Shown here: one piece after another, positions 40,285-49,173 of the stretch
How positions within the stretch are numbered: position 1 is the stretch's first letter
Layout: each line of letters opens with the position of its first letter
Source of the DNA: Rhodovarius crocodyli
GTDB taxonomy: Bacteria; Pseudomonadota; Alphaproteobacteria; Acetobacterales; Acetobacteraceae
Assembly (NCBI RefSeq): GCF_004005855.1
Contig: NZ_SACL01000014.1
Coordinates: 1-64,000 of the forward strand
Direction of reading: 5' to 3'
DNA: 64,000 nucleotides
Notes under the pieces: model-generated
What the model was told of the DNA's origin: nothing
The model's input: the letters and a program-made list of their open reading frames with translations, nothing else
The model's database searches: none
Made by a program: the position numbers and the translations under genes

Positions 40285-41678
40285 TCGGCATTCCCTGGAT
40301 CGGAGGCGAGGCGGAGATCGGTCAGCTCCGGCTCGGCATAGGCGTGAAGGTCGGCGAGGTGCCCCTCGGCCTGGGAGAGGAAGATCTCCCGCTCGATACC
40401 GGCGGCGATGCGCCGGATGGTGGGGCCGAGCGGCGAGATGCCCCCCGCCCCCGCATTGGACAGCATGGCCCCGAAGGTGCAGGCGCGCAGCCGCGCGAGC
40501 CACGGCGCATCCCCCGTGAAGGCGAAGCTGGGGTCCAGATAGGGAAAGCCGCCGAGCACCGCGTCCTCCTCGCCAGGGGGCGGGGTGAAGCGGTCGCGCC
40601 ACAGCGCGGCGTGGGGGGCGATGGCCGAAAGCTCCGGCCGTGCCGAGAGGTCCTGCGCGAAGCCCGTGCCGATGATGAGGAAATCCCCCACGAACACCCC
40701 GCGCGGGGTGTCGAGCGCGATCTCGCCGTCCTCGAAGCGCGCGGCATCGACGGGGGCGCCCAGGTGCAGGTGGAAGTTCGGATGCACGGCGCAGCGGCTG
40801 AATGTGTCCTGCGGCGGCGGCTGGTTCATGCCGAAGATGCGCCGCATGAAGGCCCATTTCAGCCTGTCCGGCAGCTCGGCGAACTGGTTGAGGAAGCCCG
40901 GGAACTCCATCCAGCGATAGGGGTTCACGCGCGGCAGGGCGCTGCGGCGCACCAGCATGGTCACGCTCGCGGCACCCGCCTCCAGCGCGGTGGCCGCATT
41001 GTCGAAGGCCGAGGCGCCGGCCCCCAGCACCAGCACCCGCCGCCCGGCCAGTGCCGCGAAATCGATGGGGTCCGCCGTATGGGCACGATGGCTGCCGGGG
41101 ATGGCAAGCAGCGCGGGCGGGATGGTCCAGGCGCCCAGCCCCTCGATGCCGGTGGCCAGGACCACATGCCGGGCTCGGATCTCGCCGCCGCTCGTCGCCA
41201 GGGTGAAGGGCTCGCCGGGGGTGATGGCGTTCACCCGGGTGTTCCAGCGGACGGAGAGCCCCAGCGTGGCGCGCAGCCAGTCCAGGTAATCCTGCCAATG
41301 CACGCGCGGGATGCGCCGCAGCGCGGCCCAGGCCTCGGCGCCGTGGCGCGCCTCATACCAGGCGCGGACCGAGAGCGAGGGGATGCCCATCTCCGGCCCC
41401 AGCACATGGCGCGGCGTGCGCAGCGTGTGCATCCGCGCGAAGCCGGTCCAGACCTGGGAGGCGCCCTCGGGCAGGGCATCCAGCAGCACCACGTCATCGA
41501 TGCGGGCGCGCCGGAGGGCCAGCGCCAGCGCGATGCCGGACTGCCCGGCGCCGATGATCGCCACCTGATGCCCGCCGGCCACCGGGCGCACCCATTCACC
41601 GGCCGGATAGGCCAGCGTCTCCATTTCCCAGCGGACAAGCTGGGCCAGAACGGCGAGGGATGAAGGGTCTGGGCTCAT
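40281..41678 (-). CDS. Flavin-containing monooxygenase-like NAD(P)/FAD oxidoreductase
   Basis: This 465-aa protein has an FAD-binding GxGxxG (QVAIIGAGQSGIALALAL) near residue 40 and an NADPH-binding GxGxxA (VLVLGAGASAFDNAATAL) near 215, the two-Rossmann plan of FMO/Baeyer-Villiger-type and CzcO-like enzymes. GIPSLSVRAWYEARHGAEAW lies between them. It is the first gene of the six-gene operon. The ATG at 41678 is chosen because it follows a promoter-sized 222-bp divergent spacer. Confidence 0.85.
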   Translation of the reverse strand: MSPDPSSLAVLAQLVRWEMETLAYPAGEWVRPVAGGHQVAIIGAGQSGIALALALRRARIDDVVLLDALPEGASQVWTGFARMHTLRTPRHVLGPEMGIPSLSVRAWYEARHGAEAWAALRRIPRVHWQDYLDWLRATLGLSVRWNTRVNAITPGEPFTLATSGGEIRARHVVLATGIEGLGAWTIPPALLAIPGSHRAHTADPIDFAALAGRRVLVLGAGASAFDNAATALEAGAASVTMLVRRSALPRVNPYRWMEFPGFLNQFAELPDRLKWAFMRRIFGMNQPPPQDTFSRCAVHPNFHLHLGAPVDAARFEDGEIALDTPRGVFVGDFLIIGTGFAQDLSARPELSAIAPHAALWRDRFTPPPGEEDAVLGGFPYLDPSFAFTGDAPWLARLRACTFGAMLSNAGAGGISPLGPTIRRIAAGIEREIFLSQAEGHLADLHAYAEPELTDLRLASDPGNAE

Positions 41679-41900
41679 GCTCGGACGCAGTTCGGGTGGC
41701 GGGCGGAATCGGGGTGGAGACCTCGAGTGACGCCCCCGGCCCGACTTTCCGGCTATCCTGGGACAGGTTGATCGAAGCATGCGCCCGGCCCGGCCAGAAG
41801 CCGATTCACTGGGCAAAACCGCGGCCAGGCCCCTGGCTTTGCCCATCGGGCAGGCAGGCTGCCCCTTCACGCGGCCACCCTTCGGCCCGATGCTGCGCCC

Positions 41901-43334
41901 ATGGCCGATCTGCTGCTGCGCGCCGCCTGGCTCTGGGCCGGCGCCGATACCCCACCCCAGCCCGATGCGCGCGTGCTGCTGCGCGACGGCGTGGTGGCGG
42001 CGCTGGGCATGGAGGCCACTGGCGTTCCGGTGCTGGACATGGGCGACGCGGTGCTCGTGCCGGGCTTCACCTGCGCGCATCAGCACGGGCGCGGGCTGTC
42101 CCAACTGCAGCTCGGCTATCCGGATGACAGGCTGGAGGCCTGGGCCAACCGCCGCCGCCTGCGCGGGGGGCCCGCCGCCCATCCGCTGGTGCTGCTCGCC
42201 GCCGCCCGCATGCTGGCCAACGGCATCACCGGCTGCCTGCACGCCAACTGGTCCTACGGCGGCCCGCAGGAGGAGGAACTGGCGGAGGTGAGCCGCGCCT
42301 ATGCCGAGAGCGGCATGCGCGCCGCCATCTGCGTGGGCGTGGCCGATCGCGGCGCGCTGGTCCTGCCCGAGGAGGCGACCGACGGCTTCATCGCGGGGCT
42401 GCCCCCTGCCCTGCGGCCGCTCGCGCAGTCGGTGCGGCGCCATCCCTTCATCGCCACCGCGGCCGAGGCGGCGCGGGTGCATGATGGGCTGTCGGCGCGC
42501 TGGGCCGGTACGCGGCTGCGCTTCATGTTCGGCCCGGCCGGGCCGCATTGGGTGTCCGACCGCCTGTTCGCGGAGCTGGCCGCCGCCGCGCGCGACCGCG
42601 CCACCGGCCTGCATTTCCACCTGCTGGAAAGCCCCGCCCAACAGCAGGCGTGCCGCGCCATCTACCCTGAGGGCGTGATGCGCCGGCTGCTGGCGCTGGG
42701 CGCGCTGGGCCCGCGCAACAGTGCCGCCCATGGCGTGTACCTCACGCCGGACGACATGGCGGTGATGGCCGGAACGGGCACGGCCCTGGTGCTGAACCCC
42801 GGCAGCAACCTGCGCCTGCACAACGGCCCGCCGCCCGTCTCAGCCCTGGCGCGGTCGGGTGTGCGGCTCGCGCTCGGCGGGGATGACTGCGAGCTGAACG
42901 ACGACCGCGACCCTTGGGGAGAGCTGCGCCTGGTGGCCACGCTGGGGCATCTGCCGCCGGCCGAGCTGCTGCGGGCCGCCACCGAGACGGCAGCGGCGGT
43001 GGCAGGCCTGCCCGGCGGGCGCATCGCCCCCGGCCTGCCGGCCGATATCGTGGCCCTGGCCCCGCCCGCCGCCCATGACCCGGACCTGCCGCTGGAACAC
43101 GCGTTGACCGGCCGCGCCACGGGCCGCGACGTGCGGATGACGATGGTGGGCGGCGAGGTGCTCTATCGCGACGGGCGCCTGCCGCGCCATGACCTGCCGA
43201 CCCTGGAACAGGCGGCGCTGGAGGCCGCGCGCGCCGTCCGCCGCCACCCGGCGCGCGCGCCCGCCGATGTGGAGGCGCTGGGCCGGGCGTTGCTGGACTT
43301 CTACGCCTCAACCGGAGCCGCGCCCGGGCGTTGA
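41901..43334 (+). CDS. TRZ/ATZ-type metal-dependent amidohydrolase (deaminase-like)
   Basis: This 477-aa enzyme has the amidohydrolase barrel with HxH (VPGFTCAHQHGRG), metal His in LHFHLLES, His in SAAHGVYL and the catalytic Asp in LGGDDCELNDD. A flanking beta-sandwich is present at both ends (LWAGADTPPQP..., MTMVGGEVLYRDGRLP). The family includes cytosine, guanine and s-triazine deaminases. It diverges from the six-gene catabolic operon across 222 bp, which suggests a shared heterocyclic substrate. I see no clear operator in that spacer. Confidence 0.87.
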   Translation: MADLLLRAAWLWAGADTPPQPDARVLLRDGVVAALGMEATGVPVLDMGDAVLVPGFTCAHQHGRGLSQLQLGYPDDRLEAWANRRRLRGGPAAHPLVLLAAARMLANGITGCLHANWSYGGPQEEELAEVSRAYAESGMRAAICVGVADRGALVLPEEATDGFIAGLPPALRPLAQSVRRHPFIATAAEAARVHDGLSARWAGTRLRFMFGPAGPHWVSDRLFAELAAAARDRATGLHFHLLESPAQQQACRAIYPEGVMRRLLALGALGPRNSAAHGVYLTPDDMAVMAGTGTALVLNPGSNLRLHNGPPPVSALARSGVRLALGGDDCELNDDRDPWGELRLVATLGHLPPAELLRAATETAAAVAGLPGGRIAPGLPADIVALAPPAAHDPDLPLEHALTGRATGRDVRMTMVGGEVLYRDGRLPRHDLPTLEQAALEAARAVRRHPARAPADVEALGRALLDFYASTGAAPGR

Positions 43335-43438
43335 GCCCATGATGCCTGCCAAGCCTTTCATTGGAACGCCCGTGCCCGGGGCCTATATTGAAGCGGCCGG
43401 CACCCGCCGACCGACCACTGACCAGGACCGGAACCGGG

Positions 43439-44302
43439 ATGACGTCTCCCCCGAACAGCCGACCGCCGGCGATCCTTCGCATTCCGGCCGCACCTCGCCT
43501 CATCTCCGCCCTGCGGCGGCGCCTCGGCGGCCCCGCGGGCATGCTCTCGGCCGAGGGCATGCTGACGGTGGCCACCTACAACGTCCACAAATGCATCGGC
43601 ACGGACAAGCGCTTCGACCCCGATCGCATCTGCCGCGTGATCGAGGAGCTGGACGCCGACATCCTGGCCCTGCAGGAGGCCGACCGGCGTTTCGGCCGGC
43701 GGGACGGGCTGCTGGACATGGCGGCGCTGGAACGCCGGACCGGGCTTTCCATGATCTCGCTGTCGGTCGCGCCCAAGGGGCATGGCTGGCACGGCAACGC
43801 CCTGCTGGCGCGCGGCGCCAAGCCGCTGCGCATCCGCCGCATCGTGCTGCCGGGCGGGGAGCCGCGCGGCGCGGTGATGGTCGACCTGCAGCTGCCCGCG
43901 GGCGTCATCCGCGTGGTGGGCGCGCATCTGGGCCTGCTGGGCCGGCACCGCGCGAAGCAGGTGGACGCCATACTGGAGGCCGTGGCCGAGGCCGGGCAGG
44001 ACGACACGCCCACCCTGCTGATGGGCGACCTCAACGAATGGCGGCACGGCGCGCGATCCTCGCTGCGCGGGCTCGACCCGTTCTTCACGCTGGGCCGGCC
44101 GGGCCCCGCCACCTTCCCCAGCCGCCTGCCGCTGCTGACGCTGGACCGCATCTTCGGCCATCCGCGCGGCATCATCCTGGGCACGGCGGCCCACGACACG
44201 CCGCTGGCGCGCATCGCCTCGGACCATCTGCCGCTGAAGGCGCGGCTGGACCTGGGGGCCGTGGCCGCCACCGCGCCTCTGCCCCTGGCCGAGGCGGGCT
44301 GA
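43439..44302 (+). CDS. Endonuclease/exonuclease/phosphatase family protein
   Basis: This 287-aa protein has the EEP fold motifs TVATYNVHKCIG, ILALQEADRRFG, VVGAHLGLLGRHRAKQ, LLMGDLNEWRHG and IASDHLPLKARL, including the catalytic Asn, Glu, Asp and His. The start at 43439 (MTSPPNSRPPAILRIPAAP) follows a 104-nt gap after the amidohydrolase. It is followed 9 nt later by a phospholipase D-like gene. That pairing is typical of cardiolipin-synthase loci, so a lipid phosphodiester role is plausible. Confidence 0.88.
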   Translation: MTSPPNSRPPAILRIPAAPRLISALRRRLGGPAGMLSAEGMLTVATYNVHKCIGTDKRFDPDRICRVIEELDADILALQEADRRFGRRDGLLDMAALERRTGLSMISLSVAPKGHGWHGNALLARGAKPLRIRRIVLPGGEPRGAVMVDLQLPAGVIRVVGAHLGLLGRHRAKQVDAILEAVAEAGQDDTPTLLMGDLNEWRHGARSSLRGLDPFFTLGRPGPATFPSRLPLLTLDRIFGHPRGIILGTAAHDTPLARIASDHLPLKARLDLGAVAATAPLPLAEAG

Positions 44303-44311
44303 GATGCGCCG

Positions 44312-45763
44312 ATGCCTGACGCCCTGACCATGGAGGCGCTGGAGATCCCGCCCGAACGCGCCGTGCCCCTGCCCGTGCTGCGGGACGGCGTGGCGTTGAT
44401 GCGTGAGGGGCTGACGGCCTTCGCGGCCCGCGTGGCGCTCGCGCGTGCCGCCACCCGCACGCTGGACCTGCAATACTACGCCTGGCACGGCGACCTGACG
44501 GGCGGGCTGCTGGCGCGCGAGGCGCTGCGCGCGGCCGAACGCGGCGTGCGCGTGCGCATGCTGCTGGACGACATGTACGCCATGGGCCGGGAGCGCATGC
44601 TCGCCGCCTTCGACACCCACCCCAACATCGAGGTGCGCCTGTTCAACGCCACGCGCTGGCGCCTACTGGGCCCGCCGGGGATGCTGCTGGAGATGCTGTT
44701 CGGCGGCTGGCACCTGGACCGCCGCATGCACAACAAGGCCTGGATCATGGATGGCGAGGCCGCGATCCTGGGCGGGCGTAACATCGGCGACGAGTATTTC
44801 GACGCCTCGGAGCACGTGAATTTCCGCGACCTGGACCTGGCGGTGGTGGGGCGGGCCGCGGTGCAGACCCAGTCCGTGTTCGAACGGTACTGGAAGCACA
44901 AGCTCTCACGCCCGCTGTCCAAGGTCAGCAACCTGTCGCTGCGCCCGCGCGCGCTGAAGCGCATGGCGGCCTGGCTGGACGATGCCTGCGCCGCGCCGCA
45001 GGCCCGCCCCTTCTTCGACCGGCTGGGCGAACACACCGCCATGGCCGGCGTGCTGTCGGATGAGGAGACGTCGCGCTTCATCGCGACGCGGCGCGTGCGC
45101 GTGGTGGCCGACCCGCCCGAGAAGGCGCAGGGCGAGGCCCCCGGCGCCGCCTGCCTGGCCCCCACCATCCTGCACGCGCTGCGCGGGGCGGAGCGCGAGG
45201 CGCTGATCATCTCGCCCTATTTCGTGCCGGGCCGCGTGGGCACGCGGCTGCTGGAGGGGCTGGCACGGCGCGGGGTGCGGGTGTCGGTCGTCACCAACTC
45301 CCTGGCCGCCACCGATGTGGTGGCGGTGCATGGCGGCTACGCCAAGTATCGGGACAGGCTGCTGCGCGCGGGGATCGAGCTGCATGAGCTGATGCCGACC
45401 GGCGAGGAAGGGGTGAGCGTGTTCGGCTCACGCGGTGCAAGCCTGCACAGCAAGGCGGTGATGATCGACGGCCGGACGGGCTTCGTCGGCTCCTTCAACA
45501 TGGACCCGCGCTCCGCGGCCCTGAACACCGAGATGGGCGCCTTCGTGGACGAGCCCATCCTGGCGGCCCAGCTGGCCGAGGAGCATGAGCGGCTGCGCGA
45601 CCCCACCCGCAGCTGGCGCGTCAGCCTGGATGCTGGCCGCCTGTGCTGGAACGGCGCGCCCTACGGCCAGCCCGCCGTGCTGCGCTGTGAGCCCGAGGCG
45701 TCGATCAAGCGGCGCGCGATGGCGCGGCTGACGCGCTGGCTGCCGGTGGAGAAGAAGCTGTAG
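44312..45763 (+). CDS. Phospholipase D-like / cardiolipin synthase-like protein
   Basis: This 483-aa protein has two HKD motifs, MHNKAWIMDGEAAILGGRNIGDEYFD (about 140-165) and LHSKAVMIDGRTGFVGSFNMDPRS (about 380-403), the hallmark of the PLD superfamily. The context LDLQYYAWHGDLTGGLLAREAL resembles the ClsC/YmdC group. There are no N-terminal membrane spans. It probably transfers or hydrolyses phosphatidyl groups. Its 3' end overlaps the convergent MFS gene by 59 nt. Confidence 0.9.
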   Translation: MPDALTMEALEIPPERAVPLPVLRDGVALMREGLTAFAARVALARAATRTLDLQYYAWHGDLTGGLLAREALRAAERGVRVRMLLDDMYAMGRERMLAAFDTHPNIEVRLFNATRWRLLGPPGMLLEMLFGGWHLDRRMHNKAWIMDGEAAILGGRNIGDEYFDASEHVNFRDLDLAVVGRAAVQTQSVFERYWKHKLSRPLSKVSNLSLRPRALKRMAAWLDDACAAPQARPFFDRLGEHTAMAGVLSDEETSRFIATRRVRVVADPPEKAQGEAPGAACLAPTILHALRGAEREALIISPYFVPGRVGTRLLEGLARRGVRVSVVTNSLAATDVVAVHGGYAKYRDRLLRAGIELHELMPTGEEGVSVFGSRGASLHSKAVMIDGRTGFVGSFNMDPRSAALNTEMGAFVDEPILAAQLAEEHERLRDPTRSWRVSLDAGRLCWNGAPYGQPAVLRCEPEASIKRRAMARLTRWLPVEKKL

Positions 45764-46961
45764 CGGGCCGCGGCCTGCCCACCAGCCGGTGCGCGCAGGC
45801 CAGCAGCAGCAGCGCCCCGCCCCCCAGCAGCCCGCAAAAGGCCAGCACCGCCGCGGCCAGGCCCAGCCGGTCCGCCAGCAGGCCCACGCCCAGCACCGGC
45901 AGCACCGTGCCGGTATAGCCGATGCTGAAGAAGCAGGAGAGGACGCCCGCGCGCTCCTCGGCCGGGGCCGAGGCCTCGGTAATGGTCATGCCGGCGAGGA
46001 AGCACAGGCCGTGGCCGGCGCCGGCCACCAGCACGCTGGCCGCGAACAGGATGACGGAGGCGAAGAGGACCGTGCCGGCGAGCAGCGCGGCGGCGGCCGC
46101 GAGCAGCGCCAGCCCGAGCAGCGCGCAACCGCGCGCGCCCAGCCCCCGCAGCGCCATCTGCGCCCCGGCCGAACAGAACAGGATCGCCGCGATCGCCGTG
46201 CCGCTGACCGCGGGGCCGCGCCAGGGCAGCAGCTCATTCACGAAGCTCGGTGCCAGCGCGGCGTAGAGGCTGAACAGGGAGAACGCCGCGAAGGTGGCGA
46301 AGCCGCCCACCAGAAAGGCGGGCCGGGCCGCGCGCTGCGGCAGCACGAAGCGTGGCCGCAGGGACGGAAAGCCGGGCTTCGTCCCGCCGCGCGCGCGGAA
46401 GCTGTGCAGCCCCGCCAGCACCACCGCCAGCGCCGCCAGCATGGCCAGATAGGGCGTGACCAACGGGGTCCGGCCCCATTGCGCGATCATGCCGCCCAGC
46501 AGCGGCCCGCACCCGAAGCCGAACACGCTGCCGGCCGTGGCCACCAGCGGGGCGAACCGGCGCGAGCGCGGGGGTTCCAGCTCCATCAGCCCCAGCGTCG
46601 CGGCGGTGGTCACCAGCCCCGAGGCCACGCCGATGCATACCCGCCCCAGGATCAGCACCCCCACATGCCCGGCCAGCATGGACAGCAGCAGCCCCGTCAG
46701 CATCAGCAGCAGCGCCAGGCGCAGCTGCCGCACCGGCCCCAGATGCACCGGCAGCCGCCCCAGGAACAGGAAGGCCGCCAGAACGCCCATCATATAGGCC
46801 ACGAAGACCAGTGTGATGGTGCTGGGCGCCAGCCCCCAGAGGCGCTGGTAGAGCGGGAAAAGCGGGCTGGCCAGCGCCGTGCCCATCACCCCCGAGACAA
46901 GGGCCGCCGCCACCCACAGAAAGGGGCGCCAACCGGCGGCAACGGGCGTGACAGCGGACAA
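45705..46961 (-). CDS. MFS transporter (drug-efflux-like)
   Basis: This protein of about 418 aa has twelve hydrophobic spans and the MFS loop motif FLFLGRLPVHLGPVRQLRLALL between spans 2 and 3. The start is taken as a TTG at 46961, which has AAGGA eight bases upstream; an ATG at 47030 would place the first codons inside the candidate TetR operator. It diverges from a TetR-family gene and is its likely target. The substrate is unknown. Confidence 0.83.
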   Translation of the reverse strand: MSAVTPVAAGWRPFLWVAAALVSGVMGTALASPLFPLYQRLWGLAPSTITLVFVAYMMGVLAAFLFLGRLPVHLGPVRQLRLALLLMLTGLLLSMLAGHVGVLILGRVCIGVASGLVTTAATLGLMELEPPRSRRFAPLVATAGSVFGFGCGPLLGGMIAQWGRTPLVTPYLAMLAALAVVLAGLHSFRARGGTKPGFPSLRPRFVLPQRAARPAFLVGGFATFAAFSLFSLYAALAPSFVNELLPWRGPAVSGTAIAAILFCSAGAQMALRGLGARGCALLGLALLAAAAALLAGTVLFASVILFAASVLVAGAGHGLCFLAGMTITEASAPAEERAGVLSCFFSIGYTGTVLPVLGVGLLADRLGLAAAVLAFCGLLGGGALLLLACAHRLVGRPRPATASSPPAASASAAPSRAA

Positions 46962-47019
46962 GCGGGTAATCCTTTGCTCCGGCGGTGACCGGACGTTTCC
47001 CACTTGATCTTCGGGCTTA

Positions 47020-47039
47020 AAATGACCCATTGGTCATTT
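47020..47039. promoter_or_regulatory. 20-bp inverted repeat, candidate TetR operator
   Basis: AAATGACC (47020-47027) and GGTCATTT (47032-47039) are perfect inverted repeats around CATT. The tetR ATG lies at 47022 inside the left arm, and the MFS start at 46961 lies 59 bp away. A regulator bound here would cover its own start region and the divergent MFS promoter. Confidence 0.65.
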
Positions 47040-47684
47040 CAGATCAAGCCCCGAGAGGCCGCCCTGCCCGCTACGCCCCGCACCCGCGGCCCCAGCCCGG
47101 ACAAGACCAGCCGAACGCGCCGGGCCATCGTGGCCGCGGCGCTGGCGGAGTTCCTGGAGAAGGGCTTCGCCGGCACCGCCATGGCGGGCGTGGCCGAGCG
47201 TGCCGGCGTGGCCAAGGGCACGCCCTATCGCTATTTCCCCACCAAGGAAGCGCTGTTCGAGGGCGTGATCGAGGAGGTGATCGCCGGCGCCTGGTCCCTG
47301 CTGGAGGTGGAGGAACGCGCGCCGGGGGAAAGCTGGCGCGGCTTCCTGCACCGGGCGGTGCTGCCGGGCGTGCAGGATTTCGAGACATCGGGCCGAGCCG
47401 TGCTGGCCCGGCTGGTGGTGACGGAAGGCGCGCATTTTCCCTCATTGGTCGAGGTGTATCGCCGCGCGGCGTTCCGCCCGCTGCTGGCCCGGATCCGCCA
47501 GGTGGCCAAGGCCGCGCAGGCCGCCGGAGAGCTGCGCGACCCCACCCTGGCGCGCCACCCGCAGTTGCTGGTGGCGCCGCTGTGGTTCGGCATGCTGAAC
47601 AACGCCATCCTGGACCCCACCGACCCGGTCTCCATCCAGGCCCTGTTCCTGACGCAGATGGAGCTGCTGTTCGGCCCAGCTTGA
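47022..47684 (+). CDS. TetR-family transcriptional regulator
   Basis: This 220-aa protein has an N-terminal TetR HTH (about 27-75, RRAIVAAALAEFLEKGFAGTAMAGVAERAGVAKGTPYRYF in two parts) and a C-terminal ligand domain of the AcrR/TetR_C_33-like type. It most likely represses the divergent MFS gene. The ATG at 47022 lies within the palindrome at 47020-47039; no better start is visible downstream before the HTH. Its stop overlaps a TTGACA element for the next gene. Confidence 0.9.
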   Translation: MTHWSFQIKPREAALPATPRTRGPSPDKTSRTRRAIVAAALAEFLEKGFAGTAMAGVAERAGVAKGTPYRYFPTKEALFEGVIEEVIAGAWSLLEVEERAPGESWRGFLHRAVLPGVQDFETSGRAVLARLVVTEGAHFPSLVEVYRRAAFRPLLARIRQVAKAAQAAGELRDPTLARHPQLLVAPLWFGMLNNAILDPTDPVSIQALFLTQMELLFGPA

Positions 47685-47693
47685 CATGGCCGC

Positions 47694-47723
47694 GTTCGTT
47701 ATATTCGATAATATACAACGAAC
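47694..47723. promoter_or_regulatory. AT-rich inverted repeat before the aldehyde dehydrogenase operon
   Basis: GTTCGTT (47694-47700) and AACGAAC (47717-47723) are perfect inverted repeats enclosing a second partial repeat (TATAT/ATATA). TTGACA occurs at 47681-47686 and a GATAAT-like -10 at 47707-47712, but their 20-bp spacing is not ideal. It looks like an operator overlapping the promoter of the ALDH-modD-mop operon. Confidence 0.5.
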
Positions 47724-47736
47724 CACCGGAGCCGCC

Positions 47737-49173
47737 ATGTCCGCCTATCCCCGCATCGCCCTGCACATCGCGGGCGCCTGGCGCGACCGCCCGGGCGAGC
47801 CCGTCCTGAACCCCTTCGACGACAGCGTGCTGGGCACGGTGCCGCATGCCACACGCGAGGATCTGGACGACGCGCTGGCAGCGGCGACGGAAGGCCAACG
47901 CATCTGGCGCGCCACCAGCCCCGCTGCCCGCGCCGACATCCTGCGCCGTGCCGCCGCCCTGCTGCGCGAACGCGCGCCCGGCATCGCCACCGCCGTCACG
48001 CTGGAACAGGGCAAGCCGCTGGCCCAGGCGAAGCTGGAAGTCATCCGCGCCGCCGAGATCATCGAATGGGATGCCGAGGAAGGCCGCCGCGCCTATGGCC
48101 GCGTCATCCCCGCCGAGCCCGGCATGCGCAACATCGTGCTGCGGGAGCCGATCGGCCTGGTGGCCGGTTTCGCGCCCTGGAACTTCCCCGTCAGCTCCCC
48201 CACCCGCAAGGTCGCGGGGGCCCTGGCGGCGGGCTGCGCGCTGATCCTCAAGGCCAGCGAGGAAACCCCCGCCGGCGCCTTCCACCTGGTGCAGGCCTTC
48301 CTCGATGCCGGGCTGCCCAAGGGGGTGCTGAGCCTGGTCTTCGGCAACCCCGCCATGATCTCGGAATACCTGATCCCGCAGGATGCCGTGCGGCTCGTGA
48401 CCTTCACGGGCTCCGTGCCCGTGGGCAAGCGGCTGGCGTCCCTGGCCGGGGCGCATATGAAGCCCTGCATCATGGAACTCGGCGGCCATGGGCCGGTCAT
48501 CGTGTGCGGGGATGCGGACCCGGTGGCGGCGGCGCATCTCTCAGCGCAGGTGAAGTCGCGCAATTCGGGGCAGGTCTGCGTCTCACCCACGCGCTTCTTC
48601 GTCGATGACGCGGTGCATGACCGCTTCGCCGAGGCCTTCGGCGAGAAGGCGCGCGGCATCCGCCTGGGCAGCGGGATGGACCCTGAGACCCAGATGGGCC
48701 CGGTCGCCAACCATCGCCGGCTGGAAGCGATGCAGCGGCTGGTGGCTGATGCCGTCGCGCGCGGCGCCCGGCTGCTGGCAGGCGGCGAGCGCGTGGGGAA
48801 CCAGGGCTGCCAGTTCCCGCTGACCGTGCTGGCGGACGTGCCCGACGACGCGCTGGCCATGACCGAGGAGCCCTTCGGGCCGCTCGCGCTCATCAGCCGC
48901 ACGCGCGGCATCGGGGAAGGCATCGCCCGCGCCAATTCCCTGCCCTTCGGCCTGGCCGCCTATGCCTTCACCGACTCCGCCCCGAATGTGGAGCGCCTGT
49001 CGGAGGAACTGGAATGCGGCAACCTCTCGATCAACCACCTCACGGCCTCCTTCGCGGAAACCCCCTTCGGCGGCGTGAAGGACAGCGGCTATGGCCGTGA
49101 GGGCGGCACCGAGGGGCTCGCCTGCTACACGGTGGCCAAGAATGTCTCGCACAAGATCCGCCAGGCCGCCTGA
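47737..49173 (+). CDS. NAD(P)-dependent aldehyde dehydrogenase, succinate-semialdehyde dehydrogenase-like
   Basis: This 478-aa enzyme has the ALDH catalytic set Asn149 (FAPWNFP), Glu247 (MELGGHGP) and Cys281 (NSGQVCVSPTRF), plus the cofactor loop VTFTGSVPVGKRLA. Overall it resembles the GabD/AldA group that oxidises succinate semialdehyde or related aldehydes. GHGP replaces the usual GGNAP/GGHAP. It is followed by modD with a one-base overlap, so it heads a three-gene operon. Confidence 0.88.
   Translation: MSAYPRIALHIAGAWRDRPGEPVLNPFDDSVLGTVPHATREDLDDALAAATEGQRIWRATSPAARADILRRAAALLRERAPGIATAVTLEQGKPLAQAKLEVIRAAEIIEWDAEEGRRAYGRVIPAEPGMRNIVLREPIGLVAGFAPWNFPVSSPTRKVAGALAAGCALILKASEETPAGAFHLVQAFLDAGLPKGVLSLVFGNPAMISEYLIPQDAVRLVTFTGSVPVGKRLASLAGAHMKPCIMELGGHGPVIVCGDADPVAAAHLSAQVKSRNSGQVCVSPTRFFVDDAVHDRFAEAFGEKARGIRLGSGMDPETQMGPVANHRRLEAMQRLVADAVARGARLLAGGERVGNQGCQFPLTVLADVPDDALAMTEEPFGPLALISRTRGIGEGIARANSLPFGLAAYAFTDSAPNVERLSEELECGNLSINHLTASFAETPFGGVKDSGYGREGGTEGLACYTVAKNVSHKIRQAA

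Noticed and set aside
45705-47030. MFS start at the ATG at 47030
   Set aside because: That start would put coding sequence through the candidate TetR operator and add a hydrophilic stretch without family resemblance. The TTG at 46961 has a good ribosome-binding site.
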